Source: Alopecurus myosuroides (taxonomy: Eukaryota; Streptophyta; Magnoliopsida; Poales; Poaceae). From it: a stretch of DNA of 64,000 nucleotides. Location: assembly GCA_028641055.1 (NCBI GenBank), contig CM054060.1, forward strand, positions 316,499,344-316,563,343, read 5' to 3'. The notes under the pieces are model-generated. The model did no database searches, was not told where the DNA came from, and saw only the letters and a list, made by a program, of their open reading frames with translations. A program made the translations under genes and the position numbers. Shown in pieces: positions 43,329 through 53,084 of this stretch (its first letter is position 1; each line of letters begins with the position of its first letter).

Positions 43329-45283
43329 GTGCTTGAACCTTATATTGAGAAAATGCCTTTTCGTGCTAAGGTAAAAGAACATTCTATGTTAGCTAGTGTG
43401 GTTAATAGAAGTGCAAGGAAACCTGTAGAACCCGAGGAACAAATAACTGTAGAACATACCGTAGCAATAGTAAATGACCTTGTTTCTGAAAATGTAGAAG
43501 AGGCACACATTATATTTTGTGAAGATGCTTCTAATATTGTCTCTCATCCTAGTAAATCTAGGAAACCTAGTGTTCCTGTGATATCTGTTAGGATAGGTGA
43601 TCATTGCTATTATGGTTTGTGTGATATTGGTGCTAGTTCTAGTGCTATTCCTTATGAGCTTTATAAATAAATCATGCATGAAATTGGTTCTTGTGAACTT
43701 GAAGACATTGATGTGATTATTCAACTTGCTAATAGGGAAACTATTTCTCCGATTGGTATTGTTAGAGATGTGGAGGTCTTATGTGGTAAAACTAAATATC
43801 CCGCTGATTTTCTAGTACTAGGCACTTCTGCTAGTGATACTTGTCCTATTATATTTGGTAGACCTTTCTTAAACACTTGTGGTGCTGTTATAGATTGTAA
43901 AAAGGAGAAAATCCTTAAAAAGTTTGATGGAGAGTCTTATGAATTTAATTTCTCCAAATTTGCTAAAGCACCTTATGAGGCTGAATTACATAATGAGAAT
44001 TATAGAGTTGAACAATTGGCTGATATTGCTCTTTCTCCTAGCAATCCTTTGCAGCAATACATGGAAGACCACGAAAGTGATGTCTTTATGGAAGAACGAA
44101 ATGAAATTTATGAGATTTTCCTACATCAGCCAGCGAAGCTGAAACATAATTTACCGGTGAAAAACTTGGGTACCACATTACCACCCAAGGAGGATCCTGT
44201 TTCTGATTTAAAGCCTTTGCCTGACAATCTTAAATATGCTCATATTGATGATAAGAAATTATATCCTGTTATTATTAGTTCTAAACTTTTTGGTAAAGAA
44301 GAGGAGAGATTATTGGGAATATTGAGGAAACACAGAGGTGCTATTGGTTATACTCTTGATGATTTGAAGGGGATTTCTCCTACTATATGTCAGCATGCTA
44401 TTAATATTGAACCTGATGCAAAGCCAGTTGTTGAACATCAACACCGTTTAAATCCTAAGATGAAGGACATGGTAAGAAATGAGGTATTAAAACTCCTTGA
44501 TGCTGATATTATTTATCCTATTGTTGATAGTAGATGGTTAGTCTTGTACATTGTGTCCCCAAGAAAGAAGGTATGACTGTTGTGCCAAATGAAAATAATG
44601 AACTTATTCCTCAAAGAGTAGTGGTTGGTTATAGGATGTGCATTGATTTTAGGAAGGCTAACAAATTTACTAAGAAAGATCATTATCCTTTGCCTTTTAT
44701 TGATCAAATGTCAGAAAGGTTGTCTAAGAAAACTCACTTTTTATTTCTTGATAGGTATTCTGGGTTCTCTCAAATTGCTGTTAGAAAGCCTGATCAAGAG
44801 AAAACAACTTTCACTTGCCCTTATGTAACTTATGCTTATAGACGTATGCCTTTTGGTTTATGTAATGCTCCTGCTACTTTTCAAAGATGCATGTCTGCTA
44901 TATTTCATGTTTTTTGTGAAGTAATTGTGGAAGTCTTCATGGATGATTTCTCCGTCTATGGAACTTCTTTTGGTAATTGTTTGCGGAATCTTGATAAAGT
45001 TTTGCAGAGATGTGAGGAGACTAATCTTGTTCTTATTTGGGAGAAATGCCACTTTATGGTAAATGAAGGAATTGTACTTGTACATAAAATTTCTGAAGGA
45101 GGTATTGAAGTTGATAGAGCTAAAGTTGAAGCTATTAAGAAAATGTCCTGTCCCAGGGATGTCAAAGGTATTCGTAGTATTTTTGATCATGCTGTTTTCT
45201 ATAGAAGATTAATTAAATTTTTCTCTAAAATATCAAAGCCTCTTACTATCTTCTTCAAAAGGATGTACCTTTTTATTTTATGA
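43329..45283 (+). pseudogene. Athila-B protease and reverse transcriptase
   Basis: Protease: YGLCDIGASSSAIPYELY ends at a stop (43668-43670), then continues from 43674 with NRETISPIGIVRDVEVLCG and PIIFGRPFLNTCGAVIDCKK. DIGAS replaces the usual DTGAS, as is common in Athila relatives. RT follows: LRKHRGAIGYTLDDLKGISP, INIEPDAKPVVEHQHRLNP, a frameshift near 44530, then YRMCIDFRKANKFTKKDHYP, FLDRYSGFSQIAVRKPDQ, RMPFGLCNAPATFQRCM and catalytic VEVFMDDFSVYGTS. A stop at 45281-45283 ends the open part. Overall order is that of a normal pol. Confidence 0.85.
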
Positions 45284-45910
45284 GGATTGTAAAGAAGCTT
45301 TTGAAATTTTAAAGAAGGCTTTAATATCAGCCCCTATTGTTCAACCCCTGATTAGAATTTACCGTTTGAAATTATGTGTGATGCTAGTGATTATGCTGTA
45401 GGTGCTGTTCTTAGACAGCAGGTAGATAAGAACTTAAATGTTATTCATTATGCTAGTAAAACTCTTGATGCTGCTCAAAAGAATTATGCTACCACTGAGA
45501 AAGAGTTCCTAGGTGTAGTTTTTTGCTTGTGATAAATTTAGGCAGTATATTGTTGATTCTAAAGTTACTATTCATACCGATCATGCTGCTATTAAGTACC
45601 TTATGGAAAAGAAAGATGCTAAGACTAGGATTATTAGATGGGTGCTTCTCTTACAAGAGTTTGATTTACATATTGTGGATAGGAAGGGTGCTGAAAATCC
45701 TGTTGCTGACAATTTGTCTAGATTAGAAAATATCTCTGATGATCCTATTCCTTTAATGATAGTTTTCCAAATGAACAGTTGGCTACAAGAAAAATGAGCT
45801 CTCAAGAGAGTCCATGGTATGCTGATTATGCTAACTTTATTGTTTCCAAGTATTTGTCTCCTACCTTTACAACTCAGCAAAGAAGAGAATTCTTCTACGA
45901 TTTGAGCCAT
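45284..45910 (+). pseudogene. Athila-B RNase H
   Basis: Frames are broken, but the domain is readable: [64 protein letters not shown] and VADNLSRLE. The acidic residues of a Ty3-type RNase H (CDAS, TEKE, TDH, ADNLSR) are present. No second, archaeal-type RNase H is seen, in contrast to Tat-A. Confidence 0.78.
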
Positions 45911-47152
45911 TACTTTTGGGATGACCCATAGTTATATAAAGAAGGTGTTGATGGTATTATGCGAAGATGTGTTCCTGAAAATGAGCAACGAGAGATATTG
46001 ACAAAATGTCATAGTAGTGCTTATGGAGGACATCACGCTGGAGATAGAACTGCACATAAGGTTCTACAATCAGGTTTTTATTGGCCTACTCTCTTTAAAG
46101 ATGCTAGACAATTTATTTTATCTTGTGATCAATGTCAAAGGGTTGGAAATATTTCTAGACGTAATGAAATGCCTATGAATTATTCTCTTGTTATTGAACC
46201 GTTTGATTGTTGGGGTTTTGACTTTATGGGTCCTTTCCCTCCTTCACAAGGCTACACTCATATTCTTGTTGCTGTTGATTATGTTACTAAATGGGTAGAA
46301 GCTATACCTACTAAAAGTGTTGATGGTGAAAACTCATTAAAAAATGCTTAAAGACATTATTTTCCCTAGGTTTGGTGTGCCTAGATAACTTATGACTGAT
46401 GGGGGTTCTCATTTTATTCATGGTGGTTTTAGAAAGACTCTTGCTAAATATGATGTTAATCATAGAATTGCCTCACTCTATCAACCTCAAACTAGTGGGC
46501 CATTAGAATTATCAAATAGAGAAATCAAATCTATCTTGCAAAAGACTGTTAACAAATCTAGAAAAAATTGGGCTAGTAAATTAAATGATGCTCTATGGGC
46601 TTATAGAACTGCTTATAAAAATCCCATGGGCATGTCTCCTTATAAAATGGTTTATGGAAAAACCTGTCACTTGCCCCTAGAATTAGAACACAAAGCTTAT
46701 TGGGAAGTGAGAGACCTTAATAGATATTTTAAACTTGCTGCTAAGAAAAGGTTGCTTGACTTAAGTTCTTTAGATGAATGGAGGAGTGAAGCATATGAAA
46801 ATGCTAAGCTCTTTAAAGAGAAAGTTAAAAGGTGGCACGACAAGAGAATTATTAAAAGAGAGTTTCATGTTGGTGAGAAAGTGCTATTTTATAGGTCTCG
46901 TCTCAGATTTTTTGCAGGAAAATAACTCTCGAGATGGGAGGACCTTTTGTTATCGAAGAGGTATATCGTTCGCGGGAAATTAAAATTGTTTCCTTTGAAG
47001 ACAACACTTCACAAGTGGTGAATGGCCAAAGACTCAAGCATTATATTTCTGGAGATCCTTATAATGAAAATGTTGATTGTATTCAAGCCATGATCCCGGA
47101 GGAATTTATTAAGAAGCATATTTCAGAAACTGCAGAGTTAGTTTTCGAATAG
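45911..47152 (+). pseudogene. Athila-B integrase
   Basis: Zinc-binding HHCC region: CHSSAYGGHHAGDRTAHKVL and ILSCDQCQRVG. DDE core: Asp in DCWGFDFMGPFPPS, a frameshift at about 46345, Asp in [12 protein letters not shown] and Glu in [17 protein letters not shown]-terminal part: [20 protein letters not shown], then [20 protein letters not shown], a further stop at 46923, and a tail with GGPFVIEEVYRSREIKIVSF (46934-47152). Catalytic residues survive, but at least three breaks disable the gene. Confidence 0.83.
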
Positions 47153-47270
47153 GTGTCAGCTTTGGTAAGAAAACGTTCGCGAAACATCTTCCAACTTTTA
47201 TTTTTACTGTTTTTGGAAAATATGAAAAATTATGAGCCGGAAACAAGGCGGAGACGGAGCCCAGAGGCTC

Positions 47271-47323
47271 CTCACCATGCCTAGGCGTGGACCCACCCCT
47301 GGCCGCGCCTGGCTATGGTGAGG
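47271..47323. repeat. LTR-like hairpin block upstream of Athila-B ORF3
   Basis: CTCACCATGCCTAGGCGTGG...CCGCGCCTGG...ATGGTGAGGA closely resembles 50001-50053 in the Athila-B LTR U3. It forms an imperfect hairpin in the same way. It is 78 bases upstream of a TATA box, the same spacing as hairpin and TATA in the Athila-A LTR. Confidence 0.6.
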
Positions 47324-47389
47324 ACGCCTCGGAGTCCTTCTCTGACCCGTTTTCACCCAGTACTTTCCTTTTGTTATGAAACTTTTTAC

Positions 47390-47396
47390 TATATAA
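47390..47396 (+). promoter_or_regulatory. TATA box before Athila-B ORF3
   Basis: TATATAA in TTACTATATAATCCCCAGGA, followed by GGACCCCCG, similar to the context after the Athila-A LTR TATA (GGTCCCCCG). It lies 94 bases before the ATG at 47490. An internal promoter for the third ORF is inferred. Confidence 0.5.
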
Positions 47397-47489
47397 TCCC
47401 CAGGACCCCCGAGGTCTGTATATCTTCTTCTCGTCGTGTTTTTGTTTCGAGCTGTTTTTGCCAGAATTATTTTCAGATCTAGGGCCACG

Positions 47490-47990
47490 ATGTCTTCCTC
47501 TGAACCCTCCAAGGACAGTTTATTTGAGAACTTTGTCAACCCATACCTGGAGGAGTTGAAGATGCATCTCAAAGAGTTTTTGCTCAACGACGGGAAGGTG
47601 CAGCAAGAGGATGTCTAAGGTCCTAAAGGAGAAGGCAGCCTGGAAGCAAGGATGGAAGAGCTAGAACAAGAAGTTTTTAGATACAAGAAGATGGCGGAGC
47701 GTGAAGTGGACATAATCTATAGGATGAATGCAGAGCTGATTGCCGAGCACAAGAAGGAGACCGGCAAGATTTTGGATGAAATTCTCTCACTCCACAAGAC
47801 CACCCACAATCTGCAAACACAACTCTATGATGTGCAGAATCAAAACTGCGAGTATGAGGCTAGGTTTAAACGCATACATTCTGCTGTAAGTTTCAGGATA
47901 TTGGAGACCACGTCATCGTTTGTTGACGGAGAGGCTTTACCTTGGAAGTCTGATGATGAAGAGGATTCGTCACCACCACCGAATAAATAA
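47490..47990 (+). pseudogene. Athila-B third ORF (coiled-coil protein), one stop
   Basis: Not recognised. Starts MSSSEPSKDSLFENFVNPYL and reads 166 codons to 47990 with a single in-frame TAA at 47616-47618 (probably from CAA). The sequence is strongly heptad-like (EARMEELEQEVFRYKKMAER, HKTTHNLQTQLYDVQNQN) and ends acidic with DDEEDSSPPPNK. No signal peptide or membrane segment is visible, so it does not look like an envelope-like protein even though it occupies the position after pol where Athila elements may carry one. Confidence 0.6.
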
Positions 47991-49722
47991 TTCGTCATTG
48001 GTTTGGGCATCCCCTCGGCTTGTTCCAAGCTTGGGGGGAGTGCCGCGGCATCACATCACTATCTTTCATCTTTTTTCCTTTTTAGTAGAGTCATATCATG
48101 AGTAGAGAAGTTATCATATAGGATGGTTTGCAGTATGGAAGTATCTCTCCTTAGTTGGTTATCGTTGTATCCGTTGGTGTGAGTTGCCGGTTTGAAATAT
48201 TAATGAGAAGTTTCATCATTTACTTTCTGCACACCTTATTTTAGTTTTCAATTTCTGTCATATGGTTGAGCTTGTTGTTAGTATTTGGTGTCACTCTGGA
48301 GATCATCAAGTTAATCTAGTTGGTTTTGGCAAACTTAGCCTGGGTCAGTAGAAATAATATTTTGAGATTCTAGTATAAGAAAGAGGAATTTGCCTATTAG
48401 CTCATAAACTTAGTATTCACAAGCTAATATTGCTTGGGCTTTCAATGAAGATTGCATGATTGGTTTCATCATATGTATATTTGTTTGTTTTCCCTCAACT
48501 CTTATGCTTGCTACCCAGCCTTGCTAGCCAAAAACCCTGTACTGAGTATGAGCTCTACTCGTGCATCCAAACCCTGAACCAAAAACTTGCCATTTGTGTC
48601 CACCATACCTACCTATACGTGGTATTTCACCGCCACTCCAAGTAAATTGCTCATGTGCTACCTTTAAAACTTTCAAAATTACTCCTGCTTTTTGTTCCTG
48701 TTTTTGCTCATGAGGACGTAAATAGAGAATATTTATCTCACTTGTTGATTGGACTTCACGCACCTGGACTAGTGGCTTCATCCGCTTATCCAAATGCTAG
48801 AAGAGCTGGTAGCGGGGTGCCAAGCCCCCAAACTAATACACAAATTCTCTTCACTATTTTTGCCCCTGATTTATCAGTCAAAGCATAATCGTGTAAACAA
48901 AAGAGAATGAGGGATGACCTTCTACATCAGTTGCGTCCTTCATATGGGAGCCGCTCTTGTGAAGTCTAGTTGGCTTGTGACGTACTGTATTTTCTGTTTA
49001 CCATTCGTTGACACTAGTATACACCTCTCAAAATTAGACACTCCTCCATGGTTTGTGATTGTTGGCAGGCACCCGAGGATTGGTTAGCCATGGTTTGTGT
49101 AATATGGATGGGAGGAGTGTCATGCATTTTATACCTTTGTTTATTAAAATAAAAGCTCTAGCACATGAGTGATCCATGCTTCCCTCTACGAAGGGCCTAT
49201 CCTTTACTTTTATGTTGAGTTAGTAAACCCATTCCTTTCTGTCTCCAGCAAGCATTTGAGTTGTCGTGATCTCACCATCTATATGTTGATTTATTCAATC
49301 ATGTTTTCTATCCTTCTTTGTTTAGCACATGCTTTATTATCTGAATGAATATTACTTTGAAAGCTATGAATCACTGTAAAAGGATTGTTATAATTAAACA
49401 TGTTGAGCTCTACAATATAAGCCTTGTTATGAAGACTTCACATAAGATAAGTTTGATATAATTAAATGTTCTCTAACCAAGAACGAAGTTTTCCATCACC
49501 AATTTTGATTCTCTCTTTTGCATCTTTGTTTGTGACTCCCATGACTCGTTTCAAGTTAAGTTATATGAGAGGAAGTTGCTGTCTATAATGATTGGTGCAT
49601 AGATAAATGTGATGCTTCTTGTCCGTGTTTTATTTATCGACTCTTCACTCCATAAACCTGTGGTCATGTTTACTGAGTTCAGTTTCGCTTGGGGACAAGC
49701 GAGGTCTAAGCTTGGGGGGAGT
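47991..49722 (+). other. Non-coding 3' internal region of Athila-B
   Basis: About 1.7 kb with no recognisable coding sequence. It ends in TCTAAGCTTGGGGGGAG, the polypurine tract before the 3' LTR. A related motif AAGCTTGGGGGGAGTG also occurs at about 48027, near the end of ORF3. Confidence 0.65.
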
Positions 49723-51237
49723 TGATACGTCCATTTTGCATCACTATTTTATATCATAATTTGCTGTTATTCATTGATATATTTCATATTGGAGCATGAT
49801 ACCTATGTTATTTCACCTATTCTGCATGTTTTCCAATAATTGGAGAGTTGAACCCCGGAGTCAGAATTCTGCTGGAAAACAGAGCGTGAGGATACCATAT
49901 TCGCGAAGATCAGAACACCCCGGAAATCATCGAAAAGTTCCTATTTCACCTGAAGACGGAGGAAGCCAAAAGGGGAGTCGGAGGAGGGCCACCAAGGGCC
50001 CTCACCATGCCCAGGCGCGGGCCCACCTCTGGCCGCGCCTGGGGGTGGTGAGGAGGCCTTGGCCCACCTCTGGCTTGCCCCTTCGACGTACTTCATCCCC
50101 CGGAAACCCTAATACACGGAGAATCATCGAGGATTCTTTCCGTCGCCTCTGCGGGATGGAAACAACAGAGAGAGAAAAGCTCTCCGGCAGGGAGAAATCT
50201 GCCAGGGAAATTCCTTCTCGGAGGGGGAAAATCATCGCCATCGTCACCGTCATCGAGCTGGACTTCATCGGGATCATCATCGTCATGATCATCATCATCT
50301 CCACCATCATCACCCTCAGCTCCACTCCGTTCCACTGTAACATCTAGGGTTGCATCTTGTCTATTTCATAGGGGAAACTTTCCCAGTGTTGATTACTACT
50401 TGTAGTTGATGCTATTGAGTGAAACCGTTGGATTAGGTTTATGTCCAGATTGTTAATAACCATTATATCACCTCTGATCATGATCCATATGATGTCTTGT
50501 GAGTAGTTCGTGTTGTTCTTGAGGACATGGGAGAAGTCAAGTTGTTAGTAGTGAAGTAATGTTGAGTAATATTTAATTGTTTGATATTTAAGTTGTGGTG
50601 TTATTCTTCTAGTGGTGTCATGTGAACGTCGACTACATGATACTTCACCATTTATGGTCCTGGGGGAATGCATCGTGTATCTGGCTACTAATTGTGTGGT
50701 TGCCGGAGTGACATAAACCTAAACCCCGTTAGAAAACCATTACACGAGGGAGCGTAGGATCCCGGAATTTAAATCTGTGGTTAGATTTATTTATTAATTA
50801 CTTTCTTGTAGTTGCGGATGCTTGCAAGGGGTATAATCACAAGTATGTATTAGTCTTGGATGGGACGGTACCTTAGCATAGGTTCACGCACACAACACTT
50901 ATCAAAACACTAAAGATTATTCAGCGACATGAAACAAAAGCATTTGACAGAAACCTCCCGTGTGTCCTCGAGAACGTTTGTTAATCATAAGTAAACCCAC
51001 CGGCTTGTCCTTTGCTGAAGAAAGGATTGGGCCACTTGCTGCAATTATTATTGCTACATTTTATTTACTCGCACTTTATTTATCTGCAATATCAAAAACC
51101 CCTACAAATTTATCTTTCAGTATTTACAGTTATTCTTTCATCGAAACTGCTTGTCAACACCTTCTGCTCCTCGTTGGGTTCGACACTCTTATTTATCAAA
51201 AGTACTACGATACACCCCCTATACTTGTGGATCATCA
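49723..51237 (+). repeat. Athila-B 3' LTR
   Basis: 1515 bp, TGATACGTCC to GGATCATCA, followed by GGGGG (51238-51242). A GC-rich hairpin lies at 50011-50042 with an outer CTCACC/GGTGAG pairing (50001-50052). No convincing TATA box is visible. Confidence 0.88.
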
Positions 51238-51242
51238 GGGGG

Positions 51243-51257
51243 CACCATGCTCTTTCA
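51243..51257 (-). repeat. Copia-long LTR terminal 15 bases
   Basis: On the minus strand it reads TGAAAGAGCATGGTG, a TG-starting LTR end that pairs with the other LTR end at 20479 (TTTAA, probably once CTTTCA). Athila-B inserted only 15-20 bases inside the LTR, which is why this scrap is so far from the rest. Confidence 0.6.
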
Positions 51258-52402
51258 GTTGGCCGCGCCGCCAAAGACGTCTTCATCATCGTCGGAATCG
51301 AGGTGGACCATCGGGACGCCTTGCATGGCGGCGTGGTCCATGAAGGACAAGGCGCATGCGTCTTTTACCAGTAGTGTCGGCGTCGTGTTCACCGACTCAG
51401 TGAACGCCGCGCTCATGCCTTCGAGGTTGTCGGGGTTGGCGTGTTGGTCCTTTAGGGCCTGCATCTCGGCGAGGGGCCCCGACGGTGCCTCCACCTTCAC
51501 GTCGGCCTTGAGCTTATTCAGCAACTACTGCGGCTGGCGCTGCGCGGCACACCGAGACGCGCCGTCGCCGATGAAGATCACACCAGAGCGACGTGCATGA
51601 CCCGTGCCCGGCTCTAGCTTTGGCGCGGAGCGGGCGAAGCTAAGCGCGGCGTTAGCGTCGGTGCCCATATCGAGCGGGGACAACGAGGAGCGGGAGGACG
51701 ATATCGTCGTGTGCTTGGGCGCCCATACGCTGGTCGGAGTCGGCCAGTCCAGGCGCGTCTCGTTGCCGGGAGCGATGTACTCCATGACATACCGGAGCGA
51801 GCGCCCTAGTACGCTCTAGAATGTCGTTCGTCCGTCGGCGTTCTTCTTCTTGAACGGTGGAGCGGAGCCGGGGCCGTCCTAGCGGTACAGGCGCTCGCGG
51901 TGTAGGCGGCGGAAGGCCGCGCCGTACCGGTTGGCGTTGGCCGGGTTTCCAGGGTCCCACTCCAACTGGGGGAGTTCCTCGTCGGTGAGTGTTGTAGTAG
52001 TGGGCGTAGACGTGCCCCGTCCACGACGGCTCGGGTTGGAGCGGCACGTCGGGGATAGGCAGGCCAGCGACGCCGAGCGTGAACTCGTGGCCCGCCCCGC
52101 ACGTCCGGCGAGTACGGGTACCAGGCGTCGAAGAGAGCCATCGCCCCCGCCATGCGCAGGCTCATACTGGTGAACCCGTTGGAGGCGAGGTACTTGTCGT
52201 CCATCGAGGCGCTTTGGTCGGCGGCGAGAAAGTGAGAGGAGAGTGGTGGCGACATGTGTAGGGAGAGGGCGACGAGAGATTGACAGGAGAGGGGCGGTGA
52301 GAGGCAAGGGTTTCCCGGCCTTCCTTGTATGGGCACAGTGCAGGCGAGCGTGTGCACATTAACGCCGTCGCAACGGTGCGCATAGTGACGAGATGCCTCC
52401 AT
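51258..52402 (-). pseudogene. Degenerate unrecognised protein-coding fragment
   Basis: Not recognised. A GC-rich block with broken minus-strand frames: MDDKYLASNGFTSMSLRMAG and ALFDAWYPYSPDVRGG (about 52200-52090), HYYNT and, in another frame, EELPQLEWDPGNPANANRYG, then MEYIAPGNETRLDWPTPTSV (51785 downward). The end reads LKADVKVEAPSGPLAEMQAL and HLDSDDDEDVFGGAAN (51524-51255). The order is collinear, so one decayed gene is likely. Its reading runs straight into the Copia-long LTR at 51257, so the Copia insertion probably cut its 3' part. It could be a host gene fragment or part of an older transposon. Confidence 0.45.
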
Positions 52403-53084
52403 GCGGCACGGGCTCAGTGAAAGACTACGGAGAGAATTACAATAAATATGAAAAGACCGCGCACTTCGTATAATGATGGAACAACAGATACTAATACCTC
52501 GAATATAAGATATACTGTACTACTTTTAACACGCGATTGGAATTTGTTTAAGCTATCTTGATAGACAATTGAGGCCGTGTCAATAACCGTAATGATTTTC
52601 GACGCACAATCAAATAATAAAATGTTAAAATAATGTTTGTAAAATATCATTCAAATTAAATGAAATCTAGCCGCCCGAATACGACGGTGACCCTAGTTTT
52701 TATGCTGTTTTTAGAGAAGTTTTAGAAGAATTTAAGTGAGGCTCTTTTTTTTAAAAGCAAGTGTCCGTTGGCATTGGGTATATGGGATATGCAGGAATCA
52801 TTGGTGCGGATAACCGCTATCCGTCCTCCCATCATGCCGCGAATTGACTTCACGGCGTTGTGCACCCGTGCACGAACGAGTCACCCCAGCGGCGCAACAA
52901 ACGCCGGGAACGGATAGAACCAAACGTCCACGCCCGAGACTCTCCCCATCCGACGGGGCCGGCTTGCTTGCTATAAGACCACCCCATCAGCCGACCAAGT
53001 CCTCCCAGCAAACCAGGAAAGGAAACAGACAGCAGCAGCGAGCTCCCACTGATCGGAGCAGACCACAATTGGGGGCCGAGAAGG
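52403..53084 (+). promoter_or_regulatory. Upstream region of the L-arabinokinase gene
   Basis: AT-rich to about 52780, then GC-rich. TATAAG at 52973-52978 (GCTTGCTATAAGACC) is the best TATA candidate, 107 bases before the ATG. I see no other gene here. The exact promoter is inferred from position only. Confidence 0.4.

Larger units (their letters stand above)
29555..51237 (+). mobile_element. Athila-B: Athila-type LTR retrotransposon with full but decayed pol
   Basis: LTRs of about 1514 bp: the 5' copy is split by Tat-B (29555-30268 plus 41521-42320) and the 3' copy is 49723-51237. Between them are a tRNA-Asp-type primer-binding site, gag, protease, RT, RNase H, integrase and a third ORF behind its own TATA-like element. 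The Athila-type protease (DIGASS) and FMDD catalytic box place it near Athila. Without Tat-B it would be about 10.4 kb. LTR copies differ clearly (about 10 changes in the first 170 bases by eye), so it is older than the elements nested in it. Confidence 0.88.
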
